A stretch of 64,000 bases of DNA from Amycolatopsis sp. MtRt-6 (GCF_017308975.1 NZ_JADWPD010000006.1:186001-250000); one strand, 5' to 3'; positions 47,461-56,800 are shown, counted from the stretch's first letter. Notes: a model not told the origin generated them from the sequence alone. Program-made: numbers and translations.

Positions 47461-48063
47461 TCAGCGGCGACCAGGTCGCAGCCAGCCGGAGGCGTTCGCG
47501 CGCAGGGCCGCTTCGTACGAGGTCGTGACGTCGAACTCCTCCGGCAGGTTGCCGGTCAGCTCCAGTGACACCAGGCCGTGCACGATCGCCCAGCAGCCGA
47601 CCGCGACGGTCTCCGGGGGGACGTCGAGGAAGACGCCGTCGGCGATGGCCTTGCGGATGACGTGTTCCAGGGGCTTGAGCGTTTCGCGGGCGAGCTTCTC
47701 GGCGTCTTCGTTGGGCTCGAAGCCCGGGATCGACCTGGTGAACATGATCCCGTACAGGTGCGGGTCGGCCAGTGCGCTCGTGCGGTAGGCACTGCCCAGC
47801 GCGACGAGGTCCTCGACGGCGTCGCCGGTCAGCGTCGTCCCGGCCATCCGGGCGCCGAAGCGGCGGAAACCCTCGGTGAAGAGGGCGTTCACCAGGTCGG
47901 GTTTGCTGCCGAAGAGCGAGTACACGGCGGTGGTCGACGTCCCGGCGTCGGCGGCCAGCTTGCGCAGGGAAAGCGCCTTCGGCCCGTCGGCGGCGATGAG
48001 CTCGCCGGCCCGGTCGAGCAGCTTGAGCCGGAGCGCTTCGTCGTGCGTGCGGGGTCGCGCCAT
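47461..48063 (-). CDS. TetR-family transcriptional regulator
   Basis: A 200-residue regulator. RLKLLDRAGELIAADGPKALSLRKLAADAGTSTTAVYSLFGSKPDLVNALF is a complete TetR DNA-binding domain, and the C-terminal half matches the WHG/TetR_C type. Divergent from a MerR regulator with 84 nt between starts; it may control itself or the MerR-AKR operon. TACGCT lies 6 nt before the ATG, so the mRNA is probably leaderless. Confidence 0.92.
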   Translation of the reverse strand: MARPRTHDEALRLKLLDRAGELIAADGPKALSLRKLAADAGTSTTAVYSLFGSKPDLVNALFTEGFRRFGARMAGTTLTGDAVEDLVALGSAYRTSALADPHLYGIMFTRSIPGFEPNEDAEKLARETLKPLEHVIRKAIADGVFLDVPPETVAVGCWAIVHGLVSLELTGNLPEEFDVTTSYEAALRANASGWLRPGRR

Positions 48064-48069
48064 GCACAG

Positions 48070-48075
48070 AGCGTA
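48070..48075 (-). promoter_or_regulatory. Putative -10 element for the leaderless TetR gene
   Basis: TACGCT on the minus strand, 6 nt before the ATG at 48063. Confidence 0.4.
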
Positions 48076-48109
48076 TCGGAACGGTGTTATGGAAAGCGAG
48101 CGCCAAGAT

Positions 48110-48140
48110 TTGACCTGGAGTGCACTCCAGGTCGTACTGT
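48110..48140 (+). promoter_or_regulatory. MerR-type operator-promoter with 19-bp spacer
   Basis: TTGACC (48110-48115) and TACTGT (48135-48140) are separated by 19 bp, the long spacer typical of MerR-activated promoters. A perfect 20-bp palindrome, ACCTGGAGTGCACTCCAGGT (48113-48132), fills the spacer. The -10 ends 7 nt before the merR ATG, so the operon's message is leaderless. Confidence 0.85.
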
Positions 48141-48147
48141 CGGGCGC

Positions 48148-48549
48148 ATGAGCTACTCGATAGCGGAAGCCGCGCGACGTAGCGGACTGTCGATCGACAC
48201 TCTCCGGTACTACGAGCGCATCAAACTGCTCGACCCGCCCGCGCGGGACACCGCGGGCCGCCGGGCCTACTCCGACGAAGACCTCAACTGGCTGGGGTTC
48301 CTGACCAAGCTGCGCACCACCGGGATGCCCATCAAGAGCATGCGCGAGTACGCGTCGCTGCGCCGCCACGGCGTCGCGAGCGCGGGCCGCCGCAAGGCCC
48401 TGCTGGTGGAGCAGCGGCGGTCGGTCGCCGAGCGGATCGCCGAGCTGCAGGGCTGTCTCGACATCCTCGACTACAAGATCGAGAACTACGACCGGATCGA
48501 GCAGAAGGCGCTCGGCATCGAACCCGGCATGGAGGGAATTTCCGCGTGA
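48148..48549 (+). CDS. MerR-family regulator of the aldo-keto reductase operon
   Basis: A 133-residue activator. [43 protein letters not shown] is a full MerR DNA-binding domain, followed by a long dimerisation helix ending around residue 118. The short tail has no metal-binding Cys cluster, so an organic ligand or electrophile is more likely than a metal. It overlaps the reductase gene by four bases and surely controls the shared promoter. Confidence 0.95.
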   Translation: MSYSIAEAARRSGLSIDTLRYYERIKLLDPPARDTAGRRAYSDEDLNWLGFLTKLRTTGMPIKSMREYASLRRHGVASAGRRKALLVEQRRSVAERIAELQGCLDILDYKIENYDRIEQKALGIEPGMEGISA

Positions 48550-49523
48550 AGAACAGGAAACTGGGCGGCCTGGAAGTCGGCGCCCAGGGGCTCGGCTGCA
48601 TGGGGATGAGCCAGGCCTACGGCGTCCGCGACAACGACGACGAGTCGATCGCGACCATCCACCGCGCGCTCGAACTCGGCGTGACGCTGCTGGACACCGC
48701 GAACGTCTACGCGAACGGCGTCAACGAAGAACTGGTCGGCCGCGCGATCGCCGGCCGCCGCGACGACGTCGTGCTCGCGACGAAGTTCGGCATCGTGTGG
48801 AACGACGGCGCCATGGGCGCCCGCGGTGACGCCGCGTACGTCAAGCAGTCGTGCGACGAGTCGCTGCGCCGGCTCGGCGTCGACCACATCGACCTCTACT
48901 ACCAGCACCGCGTCGACCCGGACACGCCGATCGAGGAGACCTGGGGTGCGCTGGCTTCCCTCGTCGACGCCGGAAAGATCCGGTACGCCGGGATTTCCGA
49001 GGCGAGCGCGGTGACGATCCGGGCCGCCCACGCGGTGCACCCGGTGACGGCGCTGCAGAGCGAGTGGTCGCTGTGGACCCGTGGTATCGAGGGCGAGGTC
49101 CTGGACACCTGCCGCGAGCTCGGCATCGGGATCGTCCCGTTTTCCCCGCTGGGCCGCGGGTTCCTGACGGGCGCGGTGACGTCGGTCGCCGACCTGCCGG
49201 AAGACGACATGCGCCGCGGCCTGCCGCGGTTCGCCGAGGGCAACTTCGAGCGCAACATGGCGATCGTCGAAGCCCTGCGCGAGCTGGCCTCGGCCAAGGG
49301 CGTCACCGCCGGGCAGCTGGCGCTGGCGTGGGTCCAGTCCCAGGGCGAGGACGTCGTCCCGATCCCCGGGACCAAGCGCCGCAAGTACCTCGAGGAGAAC
49401 GTGGCGGCGGCTTCCCTGGAGCTGACGGCGGACGACCTGGCGGCCATCGAAGCGGCCGCGCCCGCCGAAGCGATCGCGGGAGAGCGCTATCCGGAACGGC
49501 TCGCCCGCGCGGCCGGGAGGTAA
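48546..49523 (+). CDS. Aldo-keto reductase
   Basis: A 325-residue NADPH-dependent reductase. The catalytic tetrad is visible: Asp and Tyr in [11 protein letters not shown], Lys in ATKFGI and His in DLYYQHRVD. The C-terminal [14 protein letters not shown] binds NADP. Induction by MerR suggests a role in clearing reactive aldehydes or ketones; this is inference. The GTG at 48546 overlaps the merR stop. Confidence 0.94.
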   Translation: MKNRKLGGLEVGAQGLGCMGMSQAYGVRDNDDESIATIHRALELGVTLLDTANVYANGVNEELVGRAIAGRRDDVVLATKFGIVWNDGAMGARGDAAYVKQSCDESLRRLGVDHIDLYYQHRVDPDTPIEETWGALASLVDAGKIRYAGISEASAVTIRAAHAVHPVTALQSEWSLWTRGIEGEVLDTCRELGIGIVPFSPLGRGFLTGAVTSVADLPEDDMRRGLPRFAEGNFERNMAIVEALRELASAKGVTAGQLALAWVQSQGEDVVPIPGTKRRKYLEENVAAASLELTADDLAAIEAAAPAEAIAGERYPERLARAAGR

Positions 49524-49557
49524 CTTACTTCTGAGGCTTTTCTGAGATCTCCGGAGC

Positions 49558-49593
49558 AGGCTCGGCGCCGATCACGCGGTCGGTGCCGAGCCT
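49558..49593 (+). terminator. Hairpin between the reductase gene and the FAD oxidoreductase gene
   Basis: A 9-bp stem AGGCTCGGC/GCCGAGCCT plus an inner 4-bp pair. It ends one base before the AGGAGG ribosome binding site of the next gene. It may terminate the MerR operon or modulate translation of the downstream operon. Confidence 0.6.
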
Positions 49594-49605
49594 CAGGAGG
49601 TCGTC

Positions 49606-51141
49606 GTGGCGGAGGAAGTGCTCGATTATCTGGTCGTCGGGGCCGGGCCGGCCGGGGTGCAGCTCGCGCAGTTCCTCGGCCGGGCCGGGCGCCGGTACCT
49701 CGTGCTGGAGGCCGGTTCCGCGCCCGGGCACTTCTTCGAGACCTTCCCGCGGCACCGGACCCTCATCTCCATCAACAAGAAGCACACCGGGTACACCGAC
49801 CCGGAGCTGAACCTCCGGATGGACTGGAACTCGATCCTCGCCGACGGCGACGACGACCCGATCCTCTTCACGGACTACAGTGAAAAGCTCTTCCCGGACG
49901 CCGAAGACCTCCTTCGCTACCTCGCCGACTACGTGGCGAAGCACCAACTCGACGTCCGCTACGGCACCCGGGTGACGCGCATCCGCCGTGACGGCGAAGC
50001 TTTCGTCCTCACCGCCGGCGCAGAAGAATTCCGCGCCACCAGGCTGATCATGGCCACCGGCGTCACCAAGCCGTACATCCCGGACTTTCCCGGCGCCGAC
50101 CTGATCGACCAGTACGTGGACGTCGACGTCGACCCGGCGAGCTTCACCGACCAGCGCGTTCTCGTGCTCGGCAAGGGGAACTCCGCCTTCGAGACCGCCG
50201 ACAACCTGATCGAGCGGGCCGCCGTCGTGCACGTCGGCGGGCCGCGGCCGGTGAAGCTGGCCTGGCGCACGCACTTCGTCGGCCACCTGCGCGCCTACAA
50301 CGCGGGCATCCTCGACATGTACCAGCTCAAGCTCCAGCACGCGATCCTCGACGGCGACGTCCGCGAAGTCCGCAAGGACGCCGACGGCTACCACGTCAAG
50401 TTCGCCTTCGCCCGGGCCGACGAAGTCATCAAGGAAATCCGCTACGACCGGGTGATCTGCTGCACCGGCTTCCGCTTCGACGCTGCACTGTTCGACGAGG
50501 ACTGCCGTCCGGAACTGACCATCGACGACCGCTTCCCCGCGCAGACCCCGGACTGGGAGTCGGTCAACGTGCCCGGCCTCCACTTCGCCGGCACGATCAC
50601 GCAGGTCCGCGACTTCAAGAAGGCCACCAGCGCGTTCATCCACGGCTTCCGCTACGGCGCCCGCGCGCTGGTGAAGGTGCTGAACGAGCGCTACCACGAC
50701 GTCCCGTGGCCGCACACCGAGCTGCCCGCCAAGCCGGACGCGCTGACCGGCGCCGTCATCACCCGGATCAACCGGACTTCCGGGCTCTACCAGCAGTTCG
50801 GCTTCCTCGGCGACGTCGTGGTCGTGGACGGCGACACCGCCCGCCACCTCGAAGAGGTGCCGGTCGACCGGGTCCTGGCGAACCCGCCGGACGACGCCTA
50901 CGTCGTCACCCTCGACTACGGCCCGGACCACGACAAGGTCGACCCGTTCGACTTCGTCGCCCGCGCCGCCCAGGACAAGGCGAACGACCACGGCGAAGGC
51001 CACTACCTGCACCCGATCGTCCGGCACTACCGCCGCGGCGAGCTGGTCGCGACCCACCACGTCACCGAGAACCTCGAAAACGAGTGGGACAAAGAGGTGC
51101 ACGTCGAGCCGCTGACCGCGTTCTTCACGCGGGAGCTCTGA
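49606..51141 (+). CDS. FAD/NAD(P)-dependent oxidoreductase, FOXRED2-like flavin monooxygenase
   Basis: A 511-residue protein. The FAD loop is YLVVGAGPAGVQLAQFLG (from about residue 9), and the NADP loop is VLVLGKGNSAFETADNL (about 186). The motif ICCTGFRFDAALF is typical of flavin monooxygenase-like proteins (YUCCA and FOXRED2 relatives). The C-terminal 130 residues are an extra domain. First gene of a coupled operon; AGGAGG lies 5 nt before the GTG. The substrate is unknown. Its stop overlaps the next start by one base (TGATG). Confidence 0.85.
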   Translation: MAEEVLDYLVVGAGPAGVQLAQFLGRAGRRYLVLEAGSAPGHFFETFPRHRTLISINKKHTGYTDPELNLRMDWNSILADGDDDPILFTDYSEKLFPDAEDLLRYLADYVAKHQLDVRYGTRVTRIRRDGEAFVLTAGAEEFRATRLIMATGVTKPYIPDFPGADLIDQYVDVDVDPASFTDQRVLVLGKGNSAFETADNLIERAAVVHVGGPRPVKLAWRTHFVGHLRAYNAGILDMYQLKLQHAILDGDVREVRKDADGYHVKFAFARADEVIKEIRYDRVICCTGFRFDAALFDEDCRPELTIDDRFPAQTPDWESVNVPGLHFAGTITQVRDFKKATSAFIHGFRYGARALVKVLNERYHDVPWPHTELPAKPDALTGAVITRINRTSGLYQQFGFLGDVVVVDGDTARHLEEVPVDRVLANPPDDAYVVTLDYGPDHDKVDPFDFVARAAQDKANDHGEGHYLHPIVRHYRRGELVATHHVTENLENEWDKEVHVEPLTAFFTREL

Positions 51142-52265
51142 TGACGACGATCGCGGAGTTCGAAGCCACCGCCCGCGAGCGCCTCGATCCGGCGCACTAC
51201 GACTACTTCGCGGGCGGCGCGCAGGACGAGATCACCCTGCGGGAGAACGCAACGGCGTTCCAGCGGCTGCGGCTGATCCCGCGCGTGCTGCGCGGCAGCG
51301 ACAAGCGGGACCTGAGCATCGAGCTGCTCGGGACGCCGTCCTCGATGCCGATCCTCGTCGCGCCCACGGCGTTCCACCGGCTCGCGCATCCCGACGGCGA
51401 GCTCGCCACCGCGCGGGCGGCCGCGCGGGCGGGCACGATCATGATCGTCAGCATGGCCTCGAACACGGCGATCGAGGACATCGCCGCGGCCGCCCGCGAG
51501 GTCGCGCCGGACCCGGGCCTGTGGTTCCAGCTCTACCTGCAGCCGGACCTGGAGTTCAGTGAGGCGATCGTGCGGCGCGCGGAGAGCGCGGGGGTGAAGG
51601 CGTTCGTCGTCACCGTCGACTCACCCGTGCTCGGCCGCCGCGAGCGCGACGACCGCAACGCCTTCCACGACCTGCCGGCCGGGTTGTTCGTCGAGAACCT
51701 GCGCGACATCGGCGAAAACCGCAGCGGCGGCAACGCCAGCCACTCCATCCATGCCCCCGCCACCACCCTCAACGGAGGCGCTTCGCGCCGCAGCCATGTT
51801 CGTGAGATCGTCATGACGGCCGGGCTGAACTGGGACCACATCGCGTGGCTGCGGAGCAAGACCAAGCTGCCCGTGCTGATCAAGGGCGTGCTGCACGCCG
51901 AGGACGCGCGGCTGGCCGTGCACCACGGCGTCGCCGGGATCGTCGTGTCCAACCACGGCGGCCGCCAGCTCGACACCGTGCCCGCCACCATCGACGTGCT
52001 GCCCGAGATCGCGGCCGCCGTCGGGGGCGCGGTGCCGGTGCTGCTGGACGGCGGGATCCGCCGCGGCACCGACGTCGTCAAGGCACTGGCCCTGGGCGCG
52101 GACGCGGTCGGCGTCGGCCGCCCGGTGGTGTGGGGGCTGGCCGCGGGCGGCCGCGAAGGCGTCTCGGCGGTGCTCGACCTGCTGCGGGCCGACTTCGACC
52201 AGGCCCTCGCGCTGTGCGGCGGACGCCACCCGGCCGACCTCACCCCGGACCAGGTGCGGCGGTGA
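51141..52265 (+). CDS. FMN-dependent alpha-hydroxy-acid oxidase/dehydrogenase
   Basis: A 374-residue TIM-barrel flavoenzyme of the lactate/glycolate/mandelate oxidase family. The barrel start has DYFAGGAQDEITLRENATAFQRLRLIPRVLR; the catalytic His is H272 in VSNHGGRQLD with R275, and the FMN phosphate loop is LDGGIRRGTDVVKALALGADAVGVGRP. All key residues are present, so it is likely active. The substrate is probably an alpha-hydroxy acid or a related product of its operon partners. Coupled on both sides. Confidence 0.92.
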   Translation: MTTIAEFEATARERLDPAHYDYFAGGAQDEITLRENATAFQRLRLIPRVLRGSDKRDLSIELLGTPSSMPILVAPTAFHRLAHPDGELATARAAARAGTIMIVSMASNTAIEDIAAAAREVAPDPGLWFQLYLQPDLEFSEAIVRRAESAGVKAFVVTVDSPVLGRRERDDRNAFHDLPAGLFVENLRDIGENRSGGNASHSIHAPATTLNGGASRRSHVREIVMTAGLNWDHIAWLRSKTKLPVLIKGVLHAEDARLAVHHGVAGIVVSNHGGRQLDTVPATIDVLPEIAAAVGGAVPVLLDGGIRRGTDVVKALALGADAVGVGRPVVWGLAAGGREGVSAVLDLLRADFDQALALCGGRHPADLTPDQVRR

Positions 52266-53479
52266 CCGGCTGGCTGCCCGGGCGGGTCGTCGCGCTGCGG
52301 ATGCGGATCTTCGCGCTGGTCAACGGCCAGGAAGCGGTGACGATCCCGGGGCCGAAGGTCGGTGCCGGAGACTTCAAGCGCGTCTACGCCGACCCCGCGG
52401 CGAACGGCCGCAGCCGCGGCGCCGCGCTGTCCGACCTGTTCTGGTACTGGCTCTCGCCGGGGCCGCAGGTGCACCAGGAACACCTCGAAGCCGGGCCGCG
52501 CTACGACGAGGTCGCCAAGTGCACCCGCCACATCCTCGTCAAGTCCAAAAAGGACACCGAGGAGCTGACCCGGCGGGTGGCCGCGCACGTGCTGGACGGC
52601 GTCCGCCCGGGCCTCGTGCGGCTGCGCGACGAGATGATGCCGATCTGGGCCGAGCTGTACTACGAGCTGGTGTTCGGCGAGCCGTGCCCGCCGCAAGCGC
52701 GCGACCTCATCGTGGCGCACGCCGACGACGTCGTCTCGGCGCTGAAGTGCGTGCGGCCGCGGAACATGCGCCGCCGGGCACGGCTGACGAAGTACCTCCG
52801 GCAGCGCCTCGCCGACGTCCCGCACCCGCTGCCCGAATCCCTGACCGCGGAGGAGTGGGCCTACTACCTGCAGGGCACGTTCTTCACCACCGCCGTCGTG
52901 CAGATGTCGGAGGCGATGGCACACCTGCTGATGATCATCGCGCAGGACGACGGACTCCAGCGGCGGCTCGCCGGCCACCCGGAGGACATCGACGGCGTCA
53001 TCGACGACGGGTTGCGCCAGTACCCGCTCTTCGGCATCGCGCACCGGATCTCCACGGCGGACATCGAGCTGGACCAGCTCACCATCCCGGCCGGCACGGT
53101 GCTGTGCTTCAGCTACCCCGATTTCGCCGAGCAGTCCGCCAAGGAGGAGTTCGTCCCGTTCGGCGTCGCGCAGAACCGGGCCTGCCCGGCGCGCGGGCTG
53201 GCGCCGCCGACCATGCGGGTGGTGGCGCAGGAGGTACTGCGCCGCTTCAGCCTGGCCTCGACGGCCGCGCATACGCGCTCGATCCCCAACCGCGGTCCGG
53301 CGCTGCTCACCCCACGCGGGACCCGGCCCCGGCGCGCACCGCTGGCGTGGCTCGCGGTCCGCGACCGCTGGGAAGACGTCTGGCGCAGCTTCGCCCAGCT
53401 CGTGTTCGGCACGTACATGGTCCTCGACGCCCGTCGCCAGGCCCTTTGCTCGACCTACTTCGCCGGAGGCAACCGATGA
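52262..53479 (+). CDS. Divergent cytochrome P450-like protein
   Basis: A 405-residue protein with P450-like features that are partly eroded. The haem loop is FVPFGVAQNRACPARG with C308, one residue longer than PFGxGxRxCPG. The ExxR position reads DGLR (Glu to Asp). The I-helix is YYLQGTFFTTAVVQMSEAM and lacks the AGxDT oxygen-activation pair. A hydrophobic segment near the C-terminus (LAWLAVRDRWEDVW) is unusual. It may use peroxide or be a non-monooxygenase haem enzyme. Family identity is moderately sure; activity is not. Confidence 0.7.
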   Translation: MTGWLPGRVVALRMRIFALVNGQEAVTIPGPKVGAGDFKRVYADPAANGRSRGAALSDLFWYWLSPGPQVHQEHLEAGPRYDEVAKCTRHILVKSKKDTEELTRRVAAHVLDGVRPGLVRLRDEMMPIWAELYYELVFGEPCPPQARDLIVAHADDVVSALKCVRPRNMRRRARLTKYLRQRLADVPHPLPESLTAEEWAYYLQGTFFTTAVVQMSEAMAHLLMIIAQDDGLQRRLAGHPEDIDGVIDDGLRQYPLFGIAHRISTADIELDQLTIPAGTVLCFSYPDFAEQSAKEEFVPFGVAQNRACPARGLAPPTMRVVAQEVLRRFSLASTAAHTRSIPNRGPALLTPRGTRPRRAPLAWLAVRDRWEDVWRSFAQLVFGTYMVLDARRQALCSTYFAGGNR

Positions 53480-54756
53480 GCCCGTCCGAAGCGGCACCGG
53501 TCTTCTTCCTCGCCGTCGTGGTGATCCTCGTGGTGGTCCGGCTGGTCTGCCTGGCCGCGGTCAAGCTCGGCCAGCCGCCGGTGGTCGGGGAGATGATCGC
53601 CGGGGTGCTGCTCGGCCCGTCGCTGTTCGGGCTGCTGCTGCCGGACGCGCAGGCGGCGCTGTTCCCCGACGGCATCCGCTCGCTGCTCTACGTCGGTGGC
53701 CAGATCGGCCTGGTCATCTACATGTTCGGCGCCGGCTACGAGTTCAACCTGCGCAGCATCGCGAAGTCGCGGAAGTCGGTCGCGGCCATCTCCTCCGCCG
53801 GGACGCTCGTGCCGCTCGCGCTCGGTATCGGGGTCGCGGTCGTGGGCATGTCGTGGGTCGGCATCGGCAAGGACGGTGTCGCACCGGTGACGTCCGCGGC
53901 TTTCGTCGGCGTCGCGCTGGCGATCACGGCGTTCCCGATGCTGGCGCGGATCATCACCGAACGCGGGATCGCCGGGACGAAGTTCGGTTCCCTGGCGCTG
54001 GCCTGCGGCGCGCTCGACGACGTGCTCGCGTGGCTCCTGCTGGCGGTCGTGCTGGGGATGCACGCCGGGTCGGCCGGGCCGGTGGCGCTCGCGCTGGGTG
54101 GCGGCGTCCTGTTCGCCGGGCTGGTGTTCATCGTCGGGCGACGGCTGCTGGCGAAGGCGATGCGCAGCGAACGCATGGGGCTCGACCAGCGGGTGCTCGT
54201 CACCGCGATGACATTGTTCGCCGCCGCCTGGTTCACCGACGTGATCGGCCTGTACGCGGTGTTCGGCGCGTTCTGCGTCGGGATCGCGTTCCCCCGCACG
54301 CCCGCCGCCGACGCCGTGCTCGCGAAGATCATGCCGATCGGCCGGATCGTGTTCCTGCCGCTGTTCTTCACCTACTCCGGCCTGAACACGCGGTTCGCCC
54401 TGCTCGCCGACCCGAAGCTGCTCGCGTTCGCGGTGCTGTGCGTGGTGGTCGCGATCGTCGGCAAGCTGGGCGCGTCCTGGGGCGCGGCCCGGCTGGCGGG
54501 GGAGCCACCGTCGATCGCGACGCGCGTCGGCGTGCTCGTCAACGCGCGTGGCCTGATGCAGCTCATCGCGCTCAACATCGGGCTGGCCGCCGGGATCGTC
54601 TCGCCGGCGTTGTTCACGGTGCTGGTGCTGGTCGCGCTGGTCACCACGATCATGACCGCGCCGCTGCTGAGCCGGCTCGACCGGCGCGACGCCCGCAAGG
54701 GGAGCATCGACGTACTCCTGACGGCCGAACCCGTTCCGGTGACCGGGAAAAGTTGA
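53476..54756 (+). CDS. Cation:proton antiporter (CPA2 family)
   Basis: A 426-residue membrane protein with about 12 helices. KLGQPPVVGEMIAGVLLGPS at the N-terminus and CGALDDVLAWLLLA, with the ion-binding Asp pair, are CPA2/Kef-type hallmarks. No C-terminal nucleotide-binding (TrkA) domain is present. It overlaps the P450-like gene by four bases, so it belongs to the same operon. It may export cations, or a product of the oxidases. Confidence 0.92.
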   Translation: MSPSEAAPVFFLAVVVILVVVRLVCLAAVKLGQPPVVGEMIAGVLLGPSLFGLLLPDAQAALFPDGIRSLLYVGGQIGLVIYMFGAGYEFNLRSIAKSRKSVAAISSAGTLVPLALGIGVAVVGMSWVGIGKDGVAPVTSAAFVGVALAITAFPMLARIITERGIAGTKFGSLALACGALDDVLAWLLLAVVLGMHAGSAGPVALALGGGVLFAGLVFIVGRRLLAKAMRSERMGLDQRVLVTAMTLFAAAWFTDVIGLYAVFGAFCVGIAFPRTPAADAVLAKIMPIGRIVFLPLFFTYSGLNTRFALLADPKLLAFAVLCVVVAIVGKLGASWGAARLAGEPPSIATRVGVLVNARGLMQLIALNIGLAAGIVSPALFTVLVLVALVTTIMTAPLLSRLDRRDARKGSIDVLLTAEPVPVTGKS

Positions 54757-54792
54757 TTCTTCAAGTTCGGAAATAACTGTCAAGATGGATCC

Positions 54793-55467
54793 GTGCGCGA
54801 GGCGGCGGCGAAACCGAGAGTGCTGCTGGTCGAAGACGACCGGGAGCTGGCGGGCATGCTGGGGGAGCTGCTCGCGGACGAAGGCTACGAAACCGAGGCG
54901 GCGCACGATGGTCAGCGCGCCCTGCACCTCGGGCTCACCGGGCACTACGACGTGCTGGTCATCGACCGGCGGCTCCCGGTGCTCGACGGGCTCGAGCTGC
55001 TCCGGCGGCTGCGGGCCCGGGCGGTGACCACGCGGGTCCTGGTGCTCTCGGCGCTGGGCGAGGTGGCCGACCGCGTGGCGGGGCTCGACGCCGGCGCGGA
55101 CGACTACCTCGTCAAGCCGTTCGAGGCCGAGGAACTGCTGGCGCGGCTGCGCGCGCTGGGCCGCCGCGACCTCGAAGGCGCCGAGTGCCTGCCGCTCGGC
55201 ACGGCGGCCCTCGACCTGCAGCGCCACGAAGTCGTGCTGCCGCGCGGCGAGCGGATCACGCTGTCCGGGCGGGAGTTCGAGCTGCTGCGGACGCTGGCGC
55301 AGCGGCCCAAGGCGATCCACCCGCGGGCGGCGTTGCGCACGCGCGTGTTCGCCGACTCGACCGGCGAGTCCATTGTGGATACGTACGTGTACTACCTGCG
55401 GCGCAAGCTCGGCCGGGACGTGGTGCGGACCGTGCACGGCCTGGGGTACCAGATCGGCGCGGTATGA
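54793..55467 (+). CDS. OmpR-family response regulator
   Basis: A 224-residue regulator. The receiver has VEDD near residue 13, the phosphorylated Asp in VLVIDRRLPVLDG (D56) and the Lys in YLVKPFEAEELLARL. The C-terminal winged helix ends RRKLGRDVVRTVHGLGYQIG. It starts 37 nt after the antiporter and overlaps the kinase start by four bases. The CPA2-to-kinase proximity suggests it controls the upstream operon. Confidence 0.95.
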   Translation: MREAAAKPRVLLVEDDRELAGMLGELLADEGYETEAAHDGQRALHLGLTGHYDVLVIDRRLPVLDGLELLRRLRARAVTTRVLVLSALGEVADRVAGLDAGADDYLVKPFEAEELLARLRALGRRDLEGAECLPLGTAALDLQRHEVVLPRGERITLSGREFELLRTLAQRPKAIHPRAALRTRVFADSTGESIVDTYVYYLRRKLGRDVVRTVHGLGYQIGAV

Positions 55468-56657
55468 GCCCCGACCCCGAGGAGCGGGCCCTGCGGCGGG
55501 CGCGGTGGGTGATCACCGCGCAGATCTCCGTCGTGGTGTCGCTGCTCGTGGCCGTCGCGGGCGCGATCGCGTACGGCATCATGCTGTCCGGCCAGCACGC
55601 CGACGCCGACCGGCTGCTGGCCAGGACGATCCAGCTCGGCCCCGGCGCGACCCCGCCGGGCTGCGTCTGGCTGTTCACACCGAGCGCGCACGCGCCGGCC
55701 GGGCCACCGCCGGCGGGCATGCCGATCCCCGAGCTGAACGCGTTCGTGCCGTCGCCCGGCGACGTCCACACCGAACGGCGGGCGATCGACGGGATGACGT
55801 ACACGTTCCGGGTGGAGAACCGCGGCGGTGTCGTCTCGCAGGCGTTCTTCGAGGAGCGGTACCAGATCCAGGACCGCGCGTCGCTGGTGTCCGGGCTCGG
55901 CGTCGCCGAGGTGCTCGCCCTGCTGGCGGCCCTGGGCAGCGGGCGGGTGCTGGCCCGCCGGGCGATCCGGCCGCTGGAGGACGCCCTGCGGCGGCAGCGG
56001 ACGTTCGTCGCGGACGCGTCCCACGAGCTGCGGGCCCCGCTGACCCGGCTGCACACGCGCGCGCAGCTGCTGGCCCGGCGGGCGTCCGGCCGCGACGCGG
56101 CGGAGCTCGACCACCTGGTCCGCGGCACGCGGGAGCTCGGCGAGGTCGTCGAGGACCTGCTGCTGTCGGCGCAGGCGTGCGGCGAACGGCCGTCGCTGGA
56201 GCTGGTCGAGCTGGGCGTGCTGGCCGAGGAGGCGGTGGCGGCGGAGGCGGTGCGCGCCTCGGCGGGCCAGGTCAGCTTGGCGGTGACCCGGGAGCGGCGG
56301 CCGTACGTCGTCCAGGGCGTCCCGACGGCGTTGCGCCGGGTGCTGTCGGCGTTGCTGGACAACGCGCTCGGGCACACGCCGCCCGGCGGCTCGATCGAGG
56401 TCTGGCTCGGCGTCCCGGACGAGCGGCACGTCGAACTGCGGGTCCGCGACACGGGAGCCGGCTTCCCGGCCGCCGACGCGGACCGCATCTTCGAGCGTTT
56501 CGCCCGCGGCTCCGACGGCGACGGCCGCCGCTTCGGCATCGGCCTGGCGTTGGTCCGCGAAGTGGTGACGGGCCACGGCGGAACGATCGCGGCCGCGGCC
56601 CGCCCCGGAGCCGGAGCCACGTTCACCCTCCGCCTCCTCCGCGCCGACCCCACGTGA
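55464..56657 (+). CDS. Sensor histidine kinase
   Basis: A 397-residue kinase. Two membrane helices (about 16-40 and 142-162) frame an extracytoplasmic loop of about 100 residues rich in Pro/Ala. The H-box is FVADASHELRAPLTRLH, the N-box LLDNALGHTP, and the G-boxes DTGAGF and FGIGLALVREVVTGHGG. HAMP is absent or very short. Partner of the upstream OmpR regulator. Its TGA stop falls in the first unit of a 21-bp repeat array. Confidence 0.95.
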   Translation: MSPDPEERALRRARWVITAQISVVVSLLVAVAGAIAYGIMLSGQHADADRLLARTIQLGPGATPPGCVWLFTPSAHAPAGPPPAGMPIPELNAFVPSPGDVHTERRAIDGMTYTFRVENRGGVVSQAFFEERYQIQDRASLVSGLGVAEVLALLAALGSGRVLARRAIRPLEDALRRQRTFVADASHELRAPLTRLHTRAQLLARRASGRDAAELDHLVRGTRELGEVVEDLLLSAQACGERPSLELVELGVLAEEAVAAEAVRASAGQVSLAVTRERRPYVVQGVPTALRRVLSALLDNALGHTPPGGSIEVWLGVPDERHVELRVRDTGAGFPAADADRIFERFARGSDGDGRRFGIGLALVREVVTGHGGTIAAAARPGAGATFTLRLLRADPT

Positions 56658-56800
56658 CCCAGCGGGCATCACCCGTGATCAGGCGGGCATCACGTGTGAT
56701 TGAAGGGGCATCAGCGCGATGCCTCCCCAATCACGCGTGATGCCCCTCTGATCACGCGTGATGCCTCTCCAGACACACGTGATGCCCGGCTGATCACGGG
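56651..56800. repeat. Inverted pair of 21-bp repeat arrays, locus 3
   Basis: Three units oriented CACGYG-N7-GGGCATC (56651-56713) meet four oppositely oriented GATGCCC-N7-CACGCGT units (about 56718-56800) at a short junction. Unit spacing is 21 bp throughout. Inter-unit junctions form the perfect palindrome ATCACGCGTGAT. The array links the convergent kinase and HEAT genes; both TGA stop codons (56655-56657, and 56794-56796 on the minus strand) are inside its end units. Confidence 0.93.

Noticed and set aside
52262-53479. Ordinary P450 monooxygenase
   Set aside because: The oxygen-activation pair and the ExxR Glu are missing and the haem loop is one residue longer, so a standard monooxygenase label is not justified.
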